Part shown: positions 35,501-42,945 of the stretch, one piece after another
How the letters are laid out: every line of letters starts with the position of its first letter
Numbering within the stretch: the stretch's first letter is position 1
From: Gordoniibacillus chartarius
GTDB taxonomy: Bacteria > Bacillota > Bacilli > Paenibacillales > NBRC-103111
Assembly (NCBI RefSeq): GCF_042432825.1
Contig: NZ_JBHLWN010000022.1
Location: 1 to 64,000, forward strand
Length of the DNA stretch: 64,000 nucleotides
Reading direction: 5' to 3'
Notes under the pieces: generated by a model
What the model saw: only the letters and a program-made list of their open reading frames with translations
Told to the model about the DNA's origin: nothing
The model's database searches: none
Position numbers and translations under genes: made by a program

Positions 35501-38275
35501 GCCACGATTACCGTCAGCAATATCGATCTCCAAGTGACGGCTGCCGCAACGGATGCGCCGAAGGTGGAAGCGCCGAAGGTCGCGACGACGCCTGATTTCA
35601 GCGTGCTTTCGCTGGAACGGACATCGAATCCGGATTATCGGCTTCGTCTGAAAGCGAATGTGAGCGGAACGGCTACCGTGAAGCTGGGCGAGACGGTGCT
35701 TGCCCAAGACGCGCCTGTGCAGGCCGGTGTGGAATTGGCCGTACCGGCGGCGCTTGCGGCAAGCGGGGCGAACCATTTCAGCTTGGCCTTCCTGCCGAAC
35801 GACGACCAGTTCCTGACCTCGTACGACAAGCTGGTCAAAAATTTCACGGTAACGACCAAATCTTACGTGCCGAACGGCAATATTTTCGTATCGCCGACCG
35901 GAACGAGCGCAGGTACCGGTACGGCGGAGCAGCCGCTGGACCTTGACACGGCGATCGATTATGTGAGAGCGGGACAGAAGATCATCCTGCTGGGCGGTAC
36001 CTATGTGCGCAGCTCGATGGTAAACATCAAGAAGTACAACGACGGGACGGCAGCTGCGAAGAAAGTTCTCGAAGCGGCTCCGGGCACGCGGCCTGTCATC
36101 GATTTCGACAAGAAGTCCGAAGGCGTCGTGCTGAGCGGCAGCTACTGGCATGTGAAAGGGATTGACGTTACCCGTTCCGCCGGCAATACCAAAGGCTTCA
36201 CGGTCGGCGGCAGCTACAATATCGTTGAGCTGGTCAATACATACGAGAACGGGGATACGGGTCTTCAAATCAGCCGAACCGACGATTCCGAAGACAAGAC
36301 GCTTTGGCCGTCCTACAACCTGATTCTCAATTGTACGTCCTACGATAACCGCGACCCGTCCGACAACAACGCCGACGGCTTTGCCGCGAAGCTGACTGCG
36401 GGATATGGCAACATTTTCCGAGGCGCGATTTCGCATAACAACATCGACGACGGATGGGATTTGTATACGAAGTCCGGCAGCGGCGCCATCGGCCCTGTCC
36501 TGATTGAGAACAGCATTGCTTATAACAACGGCTTCCTGACGAACGGAACGGTGGGCAAGGGAGATAAGAACGGCTTCAAGCTGGGCGGCGAAGGCATTCA
36601 TGTGCCGCATATCATCCGCGGCAGCATCGCCTTCGGCAACGGCGCCTACGGCTTTGCCAGCAACAGCAACCCGGGTGTTATTGCCGAGAACAACATCGCG
36701 TTCGACAATGCGCGCGGCAACATGAATTTTACGACGTATTCGCACATTACGCCTGATTTCCGGATCGACGGATTTATTTCTTACCAGAAGAGCTACACAG
36801 CCGAGGACAATTATCCGGCGGCCCTGGCTTCGAAGACGAACTTTATGTTTGACGGAACCCAATCGGCGAACGCGGCCGGCGAGGTGCTGACGGATGCCAA
36901 CTTTGCCAGCCTGACGCCGGTGACCAGCTATGAGAGAGATGCGAACGGGGACATTATTCGGGGCGATTTCCTGAAGTATTTGCCATCGAGACCGGCTCCG
37001 TCGCCGGATTCGGATAGCGGTGACAGCACCGATACACCGGCGCCATCGACACCGGCACCGGCTAATTCGGGCGCGGCTCCGTCAGGGGCGAAACCGCACG
37101 CTGCGAACAACGACGGCAGTGTGACCCTGCAGCCGGCGACAACAACCGCTGCCGGAACGGTGAGGGCGGAAATTGACAAGTCTGCATTGGACAGCGCGAT
37201 CGCCATGACGAAGGCCGGCGAAGACGGCAAGAGGACGGTTCGGATTGAAGTTCCGGGTGCCCAAACGGCGGCAGGCGGCTACGAGATTGTTCTGCCGGCT
37301 TCCGTCTACAAGGCAGGCTCCGCCGATCTGCAGCTCGAGCTGAAGACCGGCGCGGCGACAATCCGGATGCCCGGCCATATGTTTACGTCTTCCGAGCTTG
37401 TCGGCGCAGAGAGCGTGGCTCTTACCGTGAGGGAAGTGGAGCCGGCAGCGCCGTTCAAGGAGCGGCTCGGCAGCAGCCCGGTCTATGAATTCCATGTACG
37501 GGTCGACGGCGAACAGATCAATTGGAGCAATACCGACGCTCCCGTTCAGGTAGCGATTCCTTACACTCCGTCTGCTAACGAAACGAATCCGGAGTTCATT
37601 GTCGTATGGTTCCTCGCTCCGTCGGGCGAGATTGTACCGGTAACCAGCGGCAAGTACAGCAAGGAAGACGGCAAGGTGTACTTCACAACCGATCACTTCA
37701 GTCAATATGCCGTGACCTACCATCACAAGACGTTTGCGGACGCATCGTCGCACTGGGCGAAGGCGCAGATCGATGTGATGGCATCCAAGGGCATCATCCA
37801 GGGCGTTTCCGATACGGCGTTTATGCCCAGCGAGCACATTACGCGCGCAGACTTTACGCTGCTGCTCGTCCGGGCTTTGGGCTTGACGGCTCAAGCGGAT
37901 CAAAGCTTCCCGGATGTGACTCCTGCGGATTATTTCTACAAGGAAGTCATCGTTGCGAAGAAGCTTGGGCTCGTAGACGGAATGGACAACGGCCGTTTCG
38001 ATCCGAGGGAAAGCATCACTCGCCAGGATATGATGGTGATCGCGGCGAGAGCGCTTAGAGCCGCTCATTATGCCGGCCTGAAGGATGCTGCGGAGGGGAC
38101 CGAGCTGGACGGCTTCACGGACAAGGCGGCTATCGCCGGCTATGCGAAGCAGGAGCTTGCAGCCATGGTGAAGGCCGGCTTGATCGAGGGAGACGCTCAG
38201 AACCGGGTGAACCCGACAGCCGCGACTACACGCGCAGAGGCGGCGGCCCTCATCTACAGATTGTATAACCGCTAA
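32549..38275 (+). CDS. giant SLH-anchored pectate lyase, polysaccharide lyase family 9 type
   Basis: Secreted surface enzyme of about 1,908 residues. Order: signal peptide (to about 27); two related lectin-like beta-sandwich modules (about 38-240 and 241-447); about four bacterial Ig-like repeats (448-780); a third sandwich module (780-1004); a beta-sandwich linker; a parallel beta-helix (about 1108-1478); a Pro/Ser/Thr linker; a beta-rich domain; and three SLH motifs (1729-1908). The beta-helix has family 9 hallmarks, NNADGFAAKLTAGYGN with the probable catalytic Lys, and DDGWDLYTK with the Ca-binding Asp cluster. It should cleave pectate or a related uronate polymer at the cell surface. I start it at ATG 32549 behind AAAAGGAGA. 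A cre site in the promoter implies glucose repression. Confidence 0.93.
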   Translation: MKEMKRSLGLLLSFMLVFSSLGITAAAEEADPTAGMISISSDWQGSVFGDVGGQDKITSTNFAITENPDNTVTLRSSNNRGKVVTSTTSSPTEGIAYYYKQIPDDANFEMTATASVKSYAADNQVSFGIMARSMVYTNVSGATYASGDYVAAGAIDQKMQSFRKLNNAVTKEEFTGVETPAADKQYQLSIKRTGSNFAVKIGDEVKTVDTVTGITYVGLYTARNTEVKFSNVNLTIEQPINLGEWKFGAFGNSTDTSTDPAKNPNPVIAADGSVRLTATGGKIDSSGKMGISYYFKELPAGTNFEISAKAKVNSFNSNTGISTPGQKSFGLMVMDDVGQHGSTDGHVTNFVGIGGFGGTPNVMKTAMKAAGAYSTNAISGVNAPAANEQYDLRIRKIGQVYLLTANGVTQKLVPDQLVSDTFYAGLYAARDADITFSDIRITADPRMPASLTADTSLMKTTYLIGEELDLSALKLTAVYPNGAQETISAADYAVTGFDSGTEGTKTVTLHFNGVVATIQVNVIALTVVNLQTKYLPAKTVYYPGDALDLQGLVLTADYNNHTTAELTPDKYSLSVEGAAWNGTSYVLDTPGTKRVTVTSTETPSKSASFTITVKDALIEGIEVRQQPKKTLYFLNEELNLEGMVVYAKYSDQGEVRLMKQDYTVSALDTTTAGAKQVTLAHKGKTATLALTVKAKEATGVQVTKYPITTYTVGSDFDRTGLEVSKVYDNGDREPLDETQYTLDTSAYSGAQTGTCDIRIIPADSALAPIVLKVTVREADAQPWKTIIFGQSTSSSKNSVTESGDKQSVRLVALEGAGKVTGDHDGISFYYKELDAAQDNFVLSADIQVEAYAKDPHDGQESFGIMARDAIGTNGNSAVFASNIAAIGGFSGGTKEANGTQLFVRTGVQSSDGAGSKGVQKIMLDSEKPGPSNTAPVKNYRLTLAKTNSGFVGQLNDGEKRMFFEPDILNVQDSKMYVGFYTARLATITVSNIDLQVTAAATDAPKVEAPKVATTPDFSVLSLERTSNPDYRLRLKANVSGTATVKLGETVLAQDAPVQAGVELAVPAALAASGANHFSLAFLPNDDQFLTSYDKLVKNFTVTTKSYVPNGNIFVSPTGTSAGTGTAEQPLDLDTAIDYVRAGQKIILLGGTYVRSSMVNIKKYNDGTAAAKKVLEAAPGTRPVIDFDKKSEGVVLSGSYWHVKGIDVTRSAGNTKGFTVGGSYNIVELVNTYENGDTGLQISRTDDSEDKTLWPSYNLILNCTSYDNRDPSDNNADGFAAKLTAGYGNIFRGAISHNNIDDGWDLYTKSGSGAIGPVLIENSIAYNNGFLTNGTVGKGDKNGFKLGGEGIHVPHIIRGSIAFGNGAYGFASNSNPGVIAENNIAFDNARGNMNFTTYSHITPDFRIDGFISYQKSYTAEDNYPAALASKTNFMFDGTQSANAAGEVLTDANFASLTPVTSYERDANGDIIRGDFLKYLPSRPAPSPDSDSGDSTDTPAPSTPAPANSGAAPSGAKPHAANNDGSVTLQPATTTAAGTVRAEIDKSALDSAIAMTKAGEDGKRTVRIEVPGAQTAAGGYEIVLPASVYKAGSADLQLELKTGAATIRMPGHMFTSSELVGAESVALTVREVEPAAPFKERLGSSPVYEFHVRVDGEQINWSNTDAPVQVAIPYTPSANETNPEFIVVWFLAPSGEIVPVTSGKYSKEDGKVYFTTDHFSQYAVTYHHKTFADASSHWAKAQIDVMASKGIIQGVSDTAFMPSEHITRADFTLLLVRALGLTAQADQSFPDVTPADYFYKEVIVAKKLGLVDGMDNGRFDPRESITRQDMMVIAARALRAAHYAGLKDAAEGTELDGFTDKAAIAGYAKQELAAMVKAGLIEGDAQNRVNPTAATTRAEAAALIYRLYNR

Positions 38276-38820
38276 AAAAATCAAGGGGAGAGGCTTGAAT
38301 GGGCAATTATGCAATTAGAGCTTCCTGTGGGTTAGTTGGGGCATCGTACATACTCACCCCTTTGAGTAAGGCCGATGCTGAACGGCAGCTTGATTTTCGC
38401 CTACGGTACCGTTCGACCACGTGTCATGATGCGTCCTCAACGCCACTCTTATCAGAGCCAGCTTATGTATAGTTGAGAGCTTTCGAACCAAAGTCGATGT
38501 AAATGTACAGGCATTTTTATCCTGATCGGGGCATAAAGAGCAAATGCCTGCGAACGTGCAGGAATCTGTGAGGTTTAAGACTTTGCCGGGCTGTTTTTAC
38601 TAAAAAGACTGCATGATCGCATAAATCTAACGGTGGAGGACCAGACTGTCGCAGGTTTCTGCACTTATGCAGGCTTTCCTTCTACATATGGCTCATTGCT
38701 GCAAGCTGGATTGCATAGCCAACGGCATCATTGAGATTATCCGAAATTGCATAAAAGCGGCCCCGATTCCTCACAATGTAAACGTACTGCCAATCTCTAC
38801 TAGTTCAGGAGGAACAGCCG
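38276..38820. other. intergenic region with TGCA repeats
   Basis: About 545 bases without a gene and without a clear terminator for the lyase. Four copies or partial copies of a short TGCAnnnnTGCAGGCATTT repeat lie at 38497-38517, 38542-38562 (inverted), 38610-38626 (partial) and 38660-38679. Confidence 0.6.
38497..38679. repeat. cluster of TGCAnnnnTGCAGGCATTT repeats, left
   Basis: Copies read TGTAAATGTACAGGCATTTT, the inverted AAATGCCTGCGAACGTGCAG, and TGCACTTATGCAGGCTTTCC. Each contains a small dyad (TGCA...TGCA), and a related cluster lies at 40.23-40.41 kb. Confidence 0.6.
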
Positions 38821-39078
38821 ATGACACAGCGTAACGATTCCAGCTTGCAATCGCAAAATCCCGTATCCCAAGCGCAGCAGTCCATATCGAAGCTGCACCA
38901 TGCCGTGAATCAGGCTCAGTCGCATCCGACCGGGCAGATGATCGAGCAGGCGGAGAACGCGCTGGAGCGGGCGGAGCGGTCCGTCGCTCAGGCGGACGGG
39001 CATACGCACAATAACGGGCTGGAGCTGGCGCAGTCGATGCTCGAAGAAGAGCGCAGCGAGCTGGAAGGCCTGAAGTAG
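38821..39078 (+). CDS. small hydrophilic helical protein
   Basis: An 85-residue protein rich in Gln, Ser, Glu and Ala, predicted to be almost wholly helical, with no signal or membrane segment. It starts at an ATG behind CAGGAGGAA and is closed by a strong terminator, so it is a genuine single-gene unit. It has the look of the small Gln-rich proteins common in Paenibacillus and Bacillus spores, but I cannot assign a family. Confidence 0.75.
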   Translation: MTQRNDSSLQSQNPVSQAQQSISKLHHAVNQAQSHPTGQMIEQAENALERAERSVAQADGHTHNNGLELAQSMLEEERSELEGLK

Positions 39079-39091
39079 CGGGATGTGCCGT

Positions 39092-39127
39092 ATACCGCTC
39101 CCGGCTGGTAGCCGGGGGCGGTATTTT
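39092..39127 (+). terminator. Rho-independent terminator after the small helical protein
   Basis: ATACCGC-CCCGGC pairs with GCCGGG-GCGGTAT, followed by TTTTGT. Confidence 0.85.
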
Positions 39128-39161
39128 GTGCCTGCACCAGAAAATATAAGACTTCGTTCGT

Positions 39162-39192
39162 TTGACTTGGAGAAAGCCGATTGTGATAAAAT
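39162..39192 (+). promoter_or_regulatory. promoter of the aldo/keto reductase gene
   Basis: TTGACT (39162-39167) is followed 17 bases later by GATAAAAT, about 40 bases before the start codon. Confidence 0.55.
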
Positions 39193-39228
39193 GTGGAAGG
39201 AACAAGCTTTGATCAGGAGGAATGCAAA

Positions 39229-40071
39229 ATGGCAACGGAAGGTGCTGCTCGCGCGTTGACAGCAGGTCCGACCTTGAACAACGGCGTAGCAATGCCGTGG
39301 CTCGGACTCGGCGTATGGAAGACGAAGGAAGGCGACGAAGTCGTTCAAGCGGTGAAGGCGGCGATCGGTGCCGGCTACCGCAGTATTGATACCGCAGCGG
39401 TTTACGGCAATGAGCAGGGCGTCGGGCAAGGAATCCGGGAGAGCGGCGTGGCACGTGACGAGCTGTTCATTACGACGAAGGTGTGGAACGCCGATCAAGG
39501 CTACGATTCGACGCTGCGGGCTTTCGATGAGAGCTTGAAGAAGCTCGGTCTGGAAACGGTCGACTTGTATTTGATACATTGGCCGGTGAAAGGGAAGTAC
39601 CGCGAGACATGGAAAGCGCTGGTGCATCTCTACAACGAGGGCCGTGTGCGGGCGATCGGGGTCAGCAATTTTCAGGTGCATCACCTGCAAGATATTATCG
39701 AGGACTCGGGCGTTGTACCGGCGGTCAATCAGGTGGAGTACCATCCGCTGCTGACACAACGAGAGCTGCTCGCTTTCTGCAAAGATAAGGGCATTCAGCT
39801 CGAGGCGTGGAGCCCGCTGATGCAGGGCAACCTCGATCAGCCGGTGCTGACGGAGCTTGCGGCGAAATACGGCAAGTCCGCGGCGCAAATCGTGCTGCGC
39901 TGGGACATCCAGCATGGCGTCGTGACGATTCCGAAGTCGGTGAAGGCCGAGCGCATTCAGGAAAATGCCAACGTGTTTGACTTCGAGCTCAGCGCCGAGG
40001 ATATGGCCAAGATCGATGCTCTGAATCAAGGGAAGCGGTTCGGGCCGGATCCGGACAATTTTGATTTTTAA
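39229..40071 (+). CDS. aldo/keto reductase
   Basis: NADPH-dependent TIM-barrel reductase of 280 residues, like the Bacillus YvgN/YtbE methylglyoxal and aldehyde reductases. The catalytic tetrad is visible: Asp and Tyr in DTAAVYGNE, Lys in TTKVWN and His in LIHWPV. The C-terminal IPKSVKAERIQENANVFDF binds the cofactor phosphate. I start it at ATG 39229 behind AGGAGGAA. It has its own promoter and terminator and lies between the two TGCA repeat clusters. Confidence 0.94.
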   Translation: MATEGAARALTAGPTLNNGVAMPWLGLGVWKTKEGDEVVQAVKAAIGAGYRSIDTAAVYGNEQGVGQGIRESGVARDELFITTKVWNADQGYDSTLRAFDESLKKLGLETVDLYLIHWPVKGKYRETWKALVHLYNEGRVRAIGVSNFQVHHLQDIIEDSGVVPAVNQVEYHPLLTQRELLAFCKDKGIQLEAWSPLMQGNLDQPVLTELAAKYGKSAAQIVLRWDIQHGVVTIPKSVKAERIQENANVFDFELSAEDMAKIDALNQGKRFGPDPDNFDF

Positions 40072-40083
40072 TAGCGTTGGTGT

Positions 40084-40127
40084 AAAACCGGTGGGGCTGT
40101 CGGAAGGCGGCTTTGCCGGTTTTTTTG
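40084..40127 (+). terminator. Rho-independent terminator of the aldo/keto reductase gene
   Basis: AAAACCGG pairs with CCGGTTTT within a run of seven T; the loop contains further GC-rich pairing. Confidence 0.8.
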
Positions 40128-40644
40128 ACCATATCGGCAAAGTATAAAATAGGCAATGCGAATGAGCTTTCTGATTGGCGATAAAAACTTCCGCTTAACG
40201 CGGTCGCTCATCTTCGAAAGAACTTCGATGCAAAAGTGCAGTCATTTTGATGATTAACCAGCTATAGGAGGAGAATGACTGCAATAATACAGGCATCTAT
40301 GCTGCGCAGGGGCGGTTATGGACTTTCAGGCTCCAAATGGCTGCACATCCGCAGTAATCGAGCCTAGACACTTGTTTGTTCGAGAGATCCCTGCATTTAC
40401 GCAGGCATTTTCGGTGAGAAGATGCTGGTCTCAATTTTGGACCCAACCTTATGGGTGAAACGGTTGTCCGGTATTCACCGGAAGGAAGTTGTTGACAGTT
40501 AGAATCGGTCTGTGGTATTTATTAATTAATAAATAAAATATGTGAGAGGCACTAGTGATGTTGAAGCGCCGTTTGAGCAACTGATGGTTTAAATGGGTAT
40601 ATGCCAGGGTGGTTACGTTACTGTAAGAAAACCTTCTCCTATTT
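40128..40644. other. intergenic region with TGCA repeats and a possible promoter
   Basis: About 500 bases with no supported gene. Three TGCA repeats lie at 40229-40412. TTGACA at 40492-40497 is followed 18 bases later by TATTTA, a possible promoter for the downstream membrane-protein genes, though the frame after it appears damaged. Confidence 0.5.
40229..40412. repeat. cluster of TGCAnnnnTGCAGGCATTT repeats, right
   Basis: Three copies in the same orientation: TGCAAAAGTGCAGTCATTTT (40229), TGCAATAATACAGGCATCT (40280) and TGCATTTACGCAGGCATTTT (40392). They match the cluster at 38.5-38.7 kb. Confidence 0.65.
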
Positions 40645-40965
40645 TTGGGACCCGTGTTTACGATCCCGGGTCTTGTCCTCATCGTCGTCTCGGGCAGTAT
40701 CATGGCTGCTCGTGCGGGAATGAGCATGTCGGGGTTAAACTGGCTGACGTTGTCGCTCATCGTATTTGCCATAACCGGAGTCATCTGGGGCGCTATTCTA
40801 ATTCCGCTTCAGCAACGAATGATCCGGCACAGCAAGCAATGCCTCGAAAGCGGCACGATCTCCAAGGCATATCGGGATGCTTCCCGCTCGTGGGCCGTCT
40901 TCGGCATCGCCGCTACGCTGCTGCCGCTCGTCATTTTGTACCTGATGGTTACGAAAGGGTTCTAA
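40645..40965 (+). pseudogene. N-terminally truncated DUF2269-like membrane protein
   Basis: About 106 residues with three hydrophobic segments (FTIPGLVLIVVSGSIMA; the region after GMSMSGLNWL; and a C-terminal FGIAATLLPLVILYLMV). The RMIRHSKQC and YRDASRSWAVFG loops fit DUF2269 proteins. Those are usually about 150 residues and begin with an additional helix, which is absent here. The only starts are a TTG at 40645 without a ribosome binding site, or internal ATGs. A TAA lies at 40624 in frame. The matching GTRV-type residues just upstream are in another frame, suggesting a frameshift. Confidence 0.55.
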
Positions 40966-40982
40966 AACTGGGAGGGTTCGAG

Positions 40983-41417
40983 ATGGTACCGTTCTATGTG
41001 CTAGTCGTCGCTTTTCTGCTGTTCAAGGGAATCGGCTGGGTGGGTGTATCGTATTTCGAGGGATGGCATACATCGCTTCAAGGTGCGGTAGCCGTCATGC
41101 TGCTGCTTACCGCTTCCGCTCACTGGGGGAAGAGGCGGCCCGATCTCGTCCGCATGGTTCCTACGGCTTTTCCAAAACCGGATTGGATAGTGACGGCCAC
41201 CGGCTGGCTGGAAATTGCAGGGGCCATTGGAATTGTGCTTCCCGCTGCCTCCAAAGCGGCTTCCATAGGTTTGGCGTTGATGCTTGTCGCCATGTTTCCG
41301 GCCAATGTACGAGCGGCAAAAGAACAACTGACCATCGGGGGGCGACCCGTTCCTAAACTGGGTCCCCGAATCGTGCTGCAAGTTGTCTTTCTAACGGCAG
41401 TACTATTGGCCGGATAA
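40983..41417 (+). CDS. DoxX-like membrane protein
   Basis: Four-helix membrane protein of 144 residues. Hydrophobic segments lie near residues 4-24, 31-48, 76-96 and 124-142. FGKAVP-like spacing before the third helix (FPKPDWIVTATGWLEIAGAI) and a conserved NVRAAKE loop fit the DoxX-like family. The start follows GGGAGGG, and it is in one transcription unit with the truncated DUF2269-like gene 18 bases upstream. Family members are of mostly unknown function, some linked to redox stress. Confidence 0.85.
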   Translation: MVPFYVLVVAFLLFKGIGWVGVSYFEGWHTSLQGAVAVMLLLTASAHWGKRRPDLVRMVPTAFPKPDWIVTATGWLEIAGAIGIVLPAASKAASIGLALMLVAMFPANVRAAKEQLTIGGRPVPKLGPRIVLQVVFLTAVLLAG

Positions 41418-41434
41418 CAAGGCGGCATCGCCTC

Positions 41435-42739
41435 CTAAGGCTGCTCAACCGCACCTACAAACAGCAGCAGCTTGCTTTGCTCATCAACGATCGCCAGCCA
41501 GAACGGTCGGTCGACCTTCATCTCGAACCGGCCGTTCGGCGGTGCCGACCCGGCCTTCATCCCGACAAGCGTTGCGGCGGCGGCTTCCGTACCTTTCTCA
41601 TTCACGTCCAAATACGTCTTGTGCAGCACACGGCTAATAAACAGCGGCTCATGCGTCGCATCCGTGTTGGCCATCGCCCGAAAATCCGCCTTCAACGGAT
41701 CAAAAGCATCGGCCATCCCCATCGGTGCAAGCAGCTCCTTGAGCTCCGCGGTCATCTCCACGCGGAACCGGGGCAGCGTCAGCTCGCCGGAGAAGCCCTC
41801 ATACGATCGCATCCACCAAGCGGGATCGGCAAACAGCTTCGCCGCCAGAGCTTTGCGGTCGGCCCCGGGCCTCGGCAGCACGATGAGCATCGACAGCTGG
41901 CCATCGCCGTAGGGCAGCTTCACCGCTTGATGAGTGTCCTCCTCATCGTAAGCCATCCGCCCCGACCGCTTCATCATCGGCACTTGCTTCACGGTGCCGT
42001 CCGCCCGCGTAAATGGCCCGTCCTTCGTTTGGTTCTCCTGAAACGGATTCTCCCAGGCCGCATTCAAGTGCAGCGCGTTGATCAGCATTGCTTTCGTCAG
42101 CGGGTCGACCGGCTCATCGACGATTGAAGGGATGCGGCCGCGGGTCTGCTTCTTGACCCAGTCGTTGATCTCCTTGCGCACCTTCGGGTCCGTCAAATTC
42201 CGCTGCTCCAGCTTCGCTTTGTAGGACTCCCGCATTCCCTTCAGGAATTCGTTCTTGAACGGCCAGTCCTTCTGCAGCCATAGGGAGTTCGCTATCGCCG
42301 TGCGAACGCCCGGGCTCGACTTGCCCAGAAGGTCTGCGATGACAGCCGCCGACTGATTGACCTTCTCCAGCGGCACGCCGTCCAGGCGCAGCGCTTTCGC
42401 CACGCCCTCGCGGGTGCTCCCCGCCGCACCGTTCATCGTCATGGCCAGCGCCTGGGCTACGCTTACCGGGGATAGCACCATGTTCTCTCCGGGCTTCTTC
42501 TCCATCTGCCGGCGCGCCAGCTCCAGTCCGAATGCGTTGCTCGCCGCCGCTACGGCCGGATCGAGCTGCTGTGCCAGCGCCATCCGGTCGCGGGTTTCCA
42601 GCTCGGGCTTGGCCCCGTTCCTTGCCCCACCGCCGCCATCGCCGCATGCGCCAAGCAGTAGGGCCGCCCCGGCCGTTACCAATGCCGCGGCCGCGCCAAG
42701 CTGTATCCTCGATCCAATTCCCGACAACCCTTTTCTCAT
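41435..42739 (-). CDS. serpin, predicted lipoprotein
   Basis: Serine/cysteine-protease inhibitor of the serpin superfamily, 434 residues. A signal with lipobox LGAC (Cys 32) is followed by a Gly-rich linker and the serpin fold. NMVLSPVSVAQALAMTMNGA is the shutter region. NEKGTEAAAATLVGM is the hinge of the reactive-centre loop, small residues as needed for inhibition, and DRPFWLAIVD is near the C-terminus. The reactive-site bond probably lies in the loop around MKAGSAPP, but P1 is uncertain. A surface-anchored inhibitor may protect the cell or its exoenzymes from proteases. It is convergent with the DoxX gene, 17 bases apart. Confidence 0.95.
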   Translation of the reverse strand: MRKGLSGIGSRIQLGAAAALVTAGAALLLGACGDGGGGARNGAKPELETRDRMALAQQLDPAVAAASNAFGLELARRQMEKKPGENMVLSPVSVAQALAMTMNGAAGSTREGVAKALRLDGVPLEKVNQSAAVIADLLGKSSPGVRTAIANSLWLQKDWPFKNEFLKGMRESYKAKLEQRNLTDPKVRKEINDWVKKQTRGRIPSIVDEPVDPLTKAMLINALHLNAAWENPFQENQTKDGPFTRADGTVKQVPMMKRSGRMAYDEEDTHQAVKLPYGDGQLSMLIVLPRPGADRKALAAKLFADPAWWMRSYEGFSGELTLPRFRVEMTAELKELLAPMGMADAFDPLKADFRAMANTDATHEPLFISRVLHKTYLDVNEKGTEAAAATLVGMKAGSAPPNGRFEMKVDRPFWLAIVDEQSKLLLFVGAVEQP

Positions 42740-42825
42740 CCCGAACCCTCCAGCGTCAGCATCATTTTTCCCTTAGACGATACCTGCCGCGCATAAGTTG
42801 CTTCGCCCCCCATGTACGAAAAAAA

Positions 42826-42866
42826 GCCCTGCAACGCAATCGTCGCAAGACTTTTTCAGACCCATA
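42826..42866 (-). terminator. possible terminator after the oxidoreductase gene
   Basis: On the minus strand a stem with GC/GU pairs ends in TTTTTTT. Arms are imperfect. Confidence 0.4.
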
Positions 42867-42868
42867 GC

Positions 42869-42928
42869 CAGACAAGATCAGATCAGACCGGACCAGAACG
42901 GACTGGACCAAACCCGACCCGACCCGAA
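42869..42928. repeat. degenerate 5-bp tandem repeat
   Basis: Twelve consecutive pentamers of the type CAGAC / CGGAC / CCGAC run for 60 bases in the gap between the oxidoreductase gene and the serpin gene. The central GA (or close variant) recurs every five bases. Confidence 0.65.
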
Positions 42929-42945
42929 GGCCCGGCACCCGGCTG

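Noticed and set aside
40593..41417. A single 274-residue protein covering the DUF2269-like and DoxX-like region
   Set aside because: The first 130 residues of that frame are low-quality sequence overlapping a better frame with membrane helices. The DoxX-like gene has its own ribosome binding site at 40983.
42869..42928. Replication iterons or an attachment site
   Set aside because: Five-base period is too short for iterons, and no replication or integrase gene is nearby.
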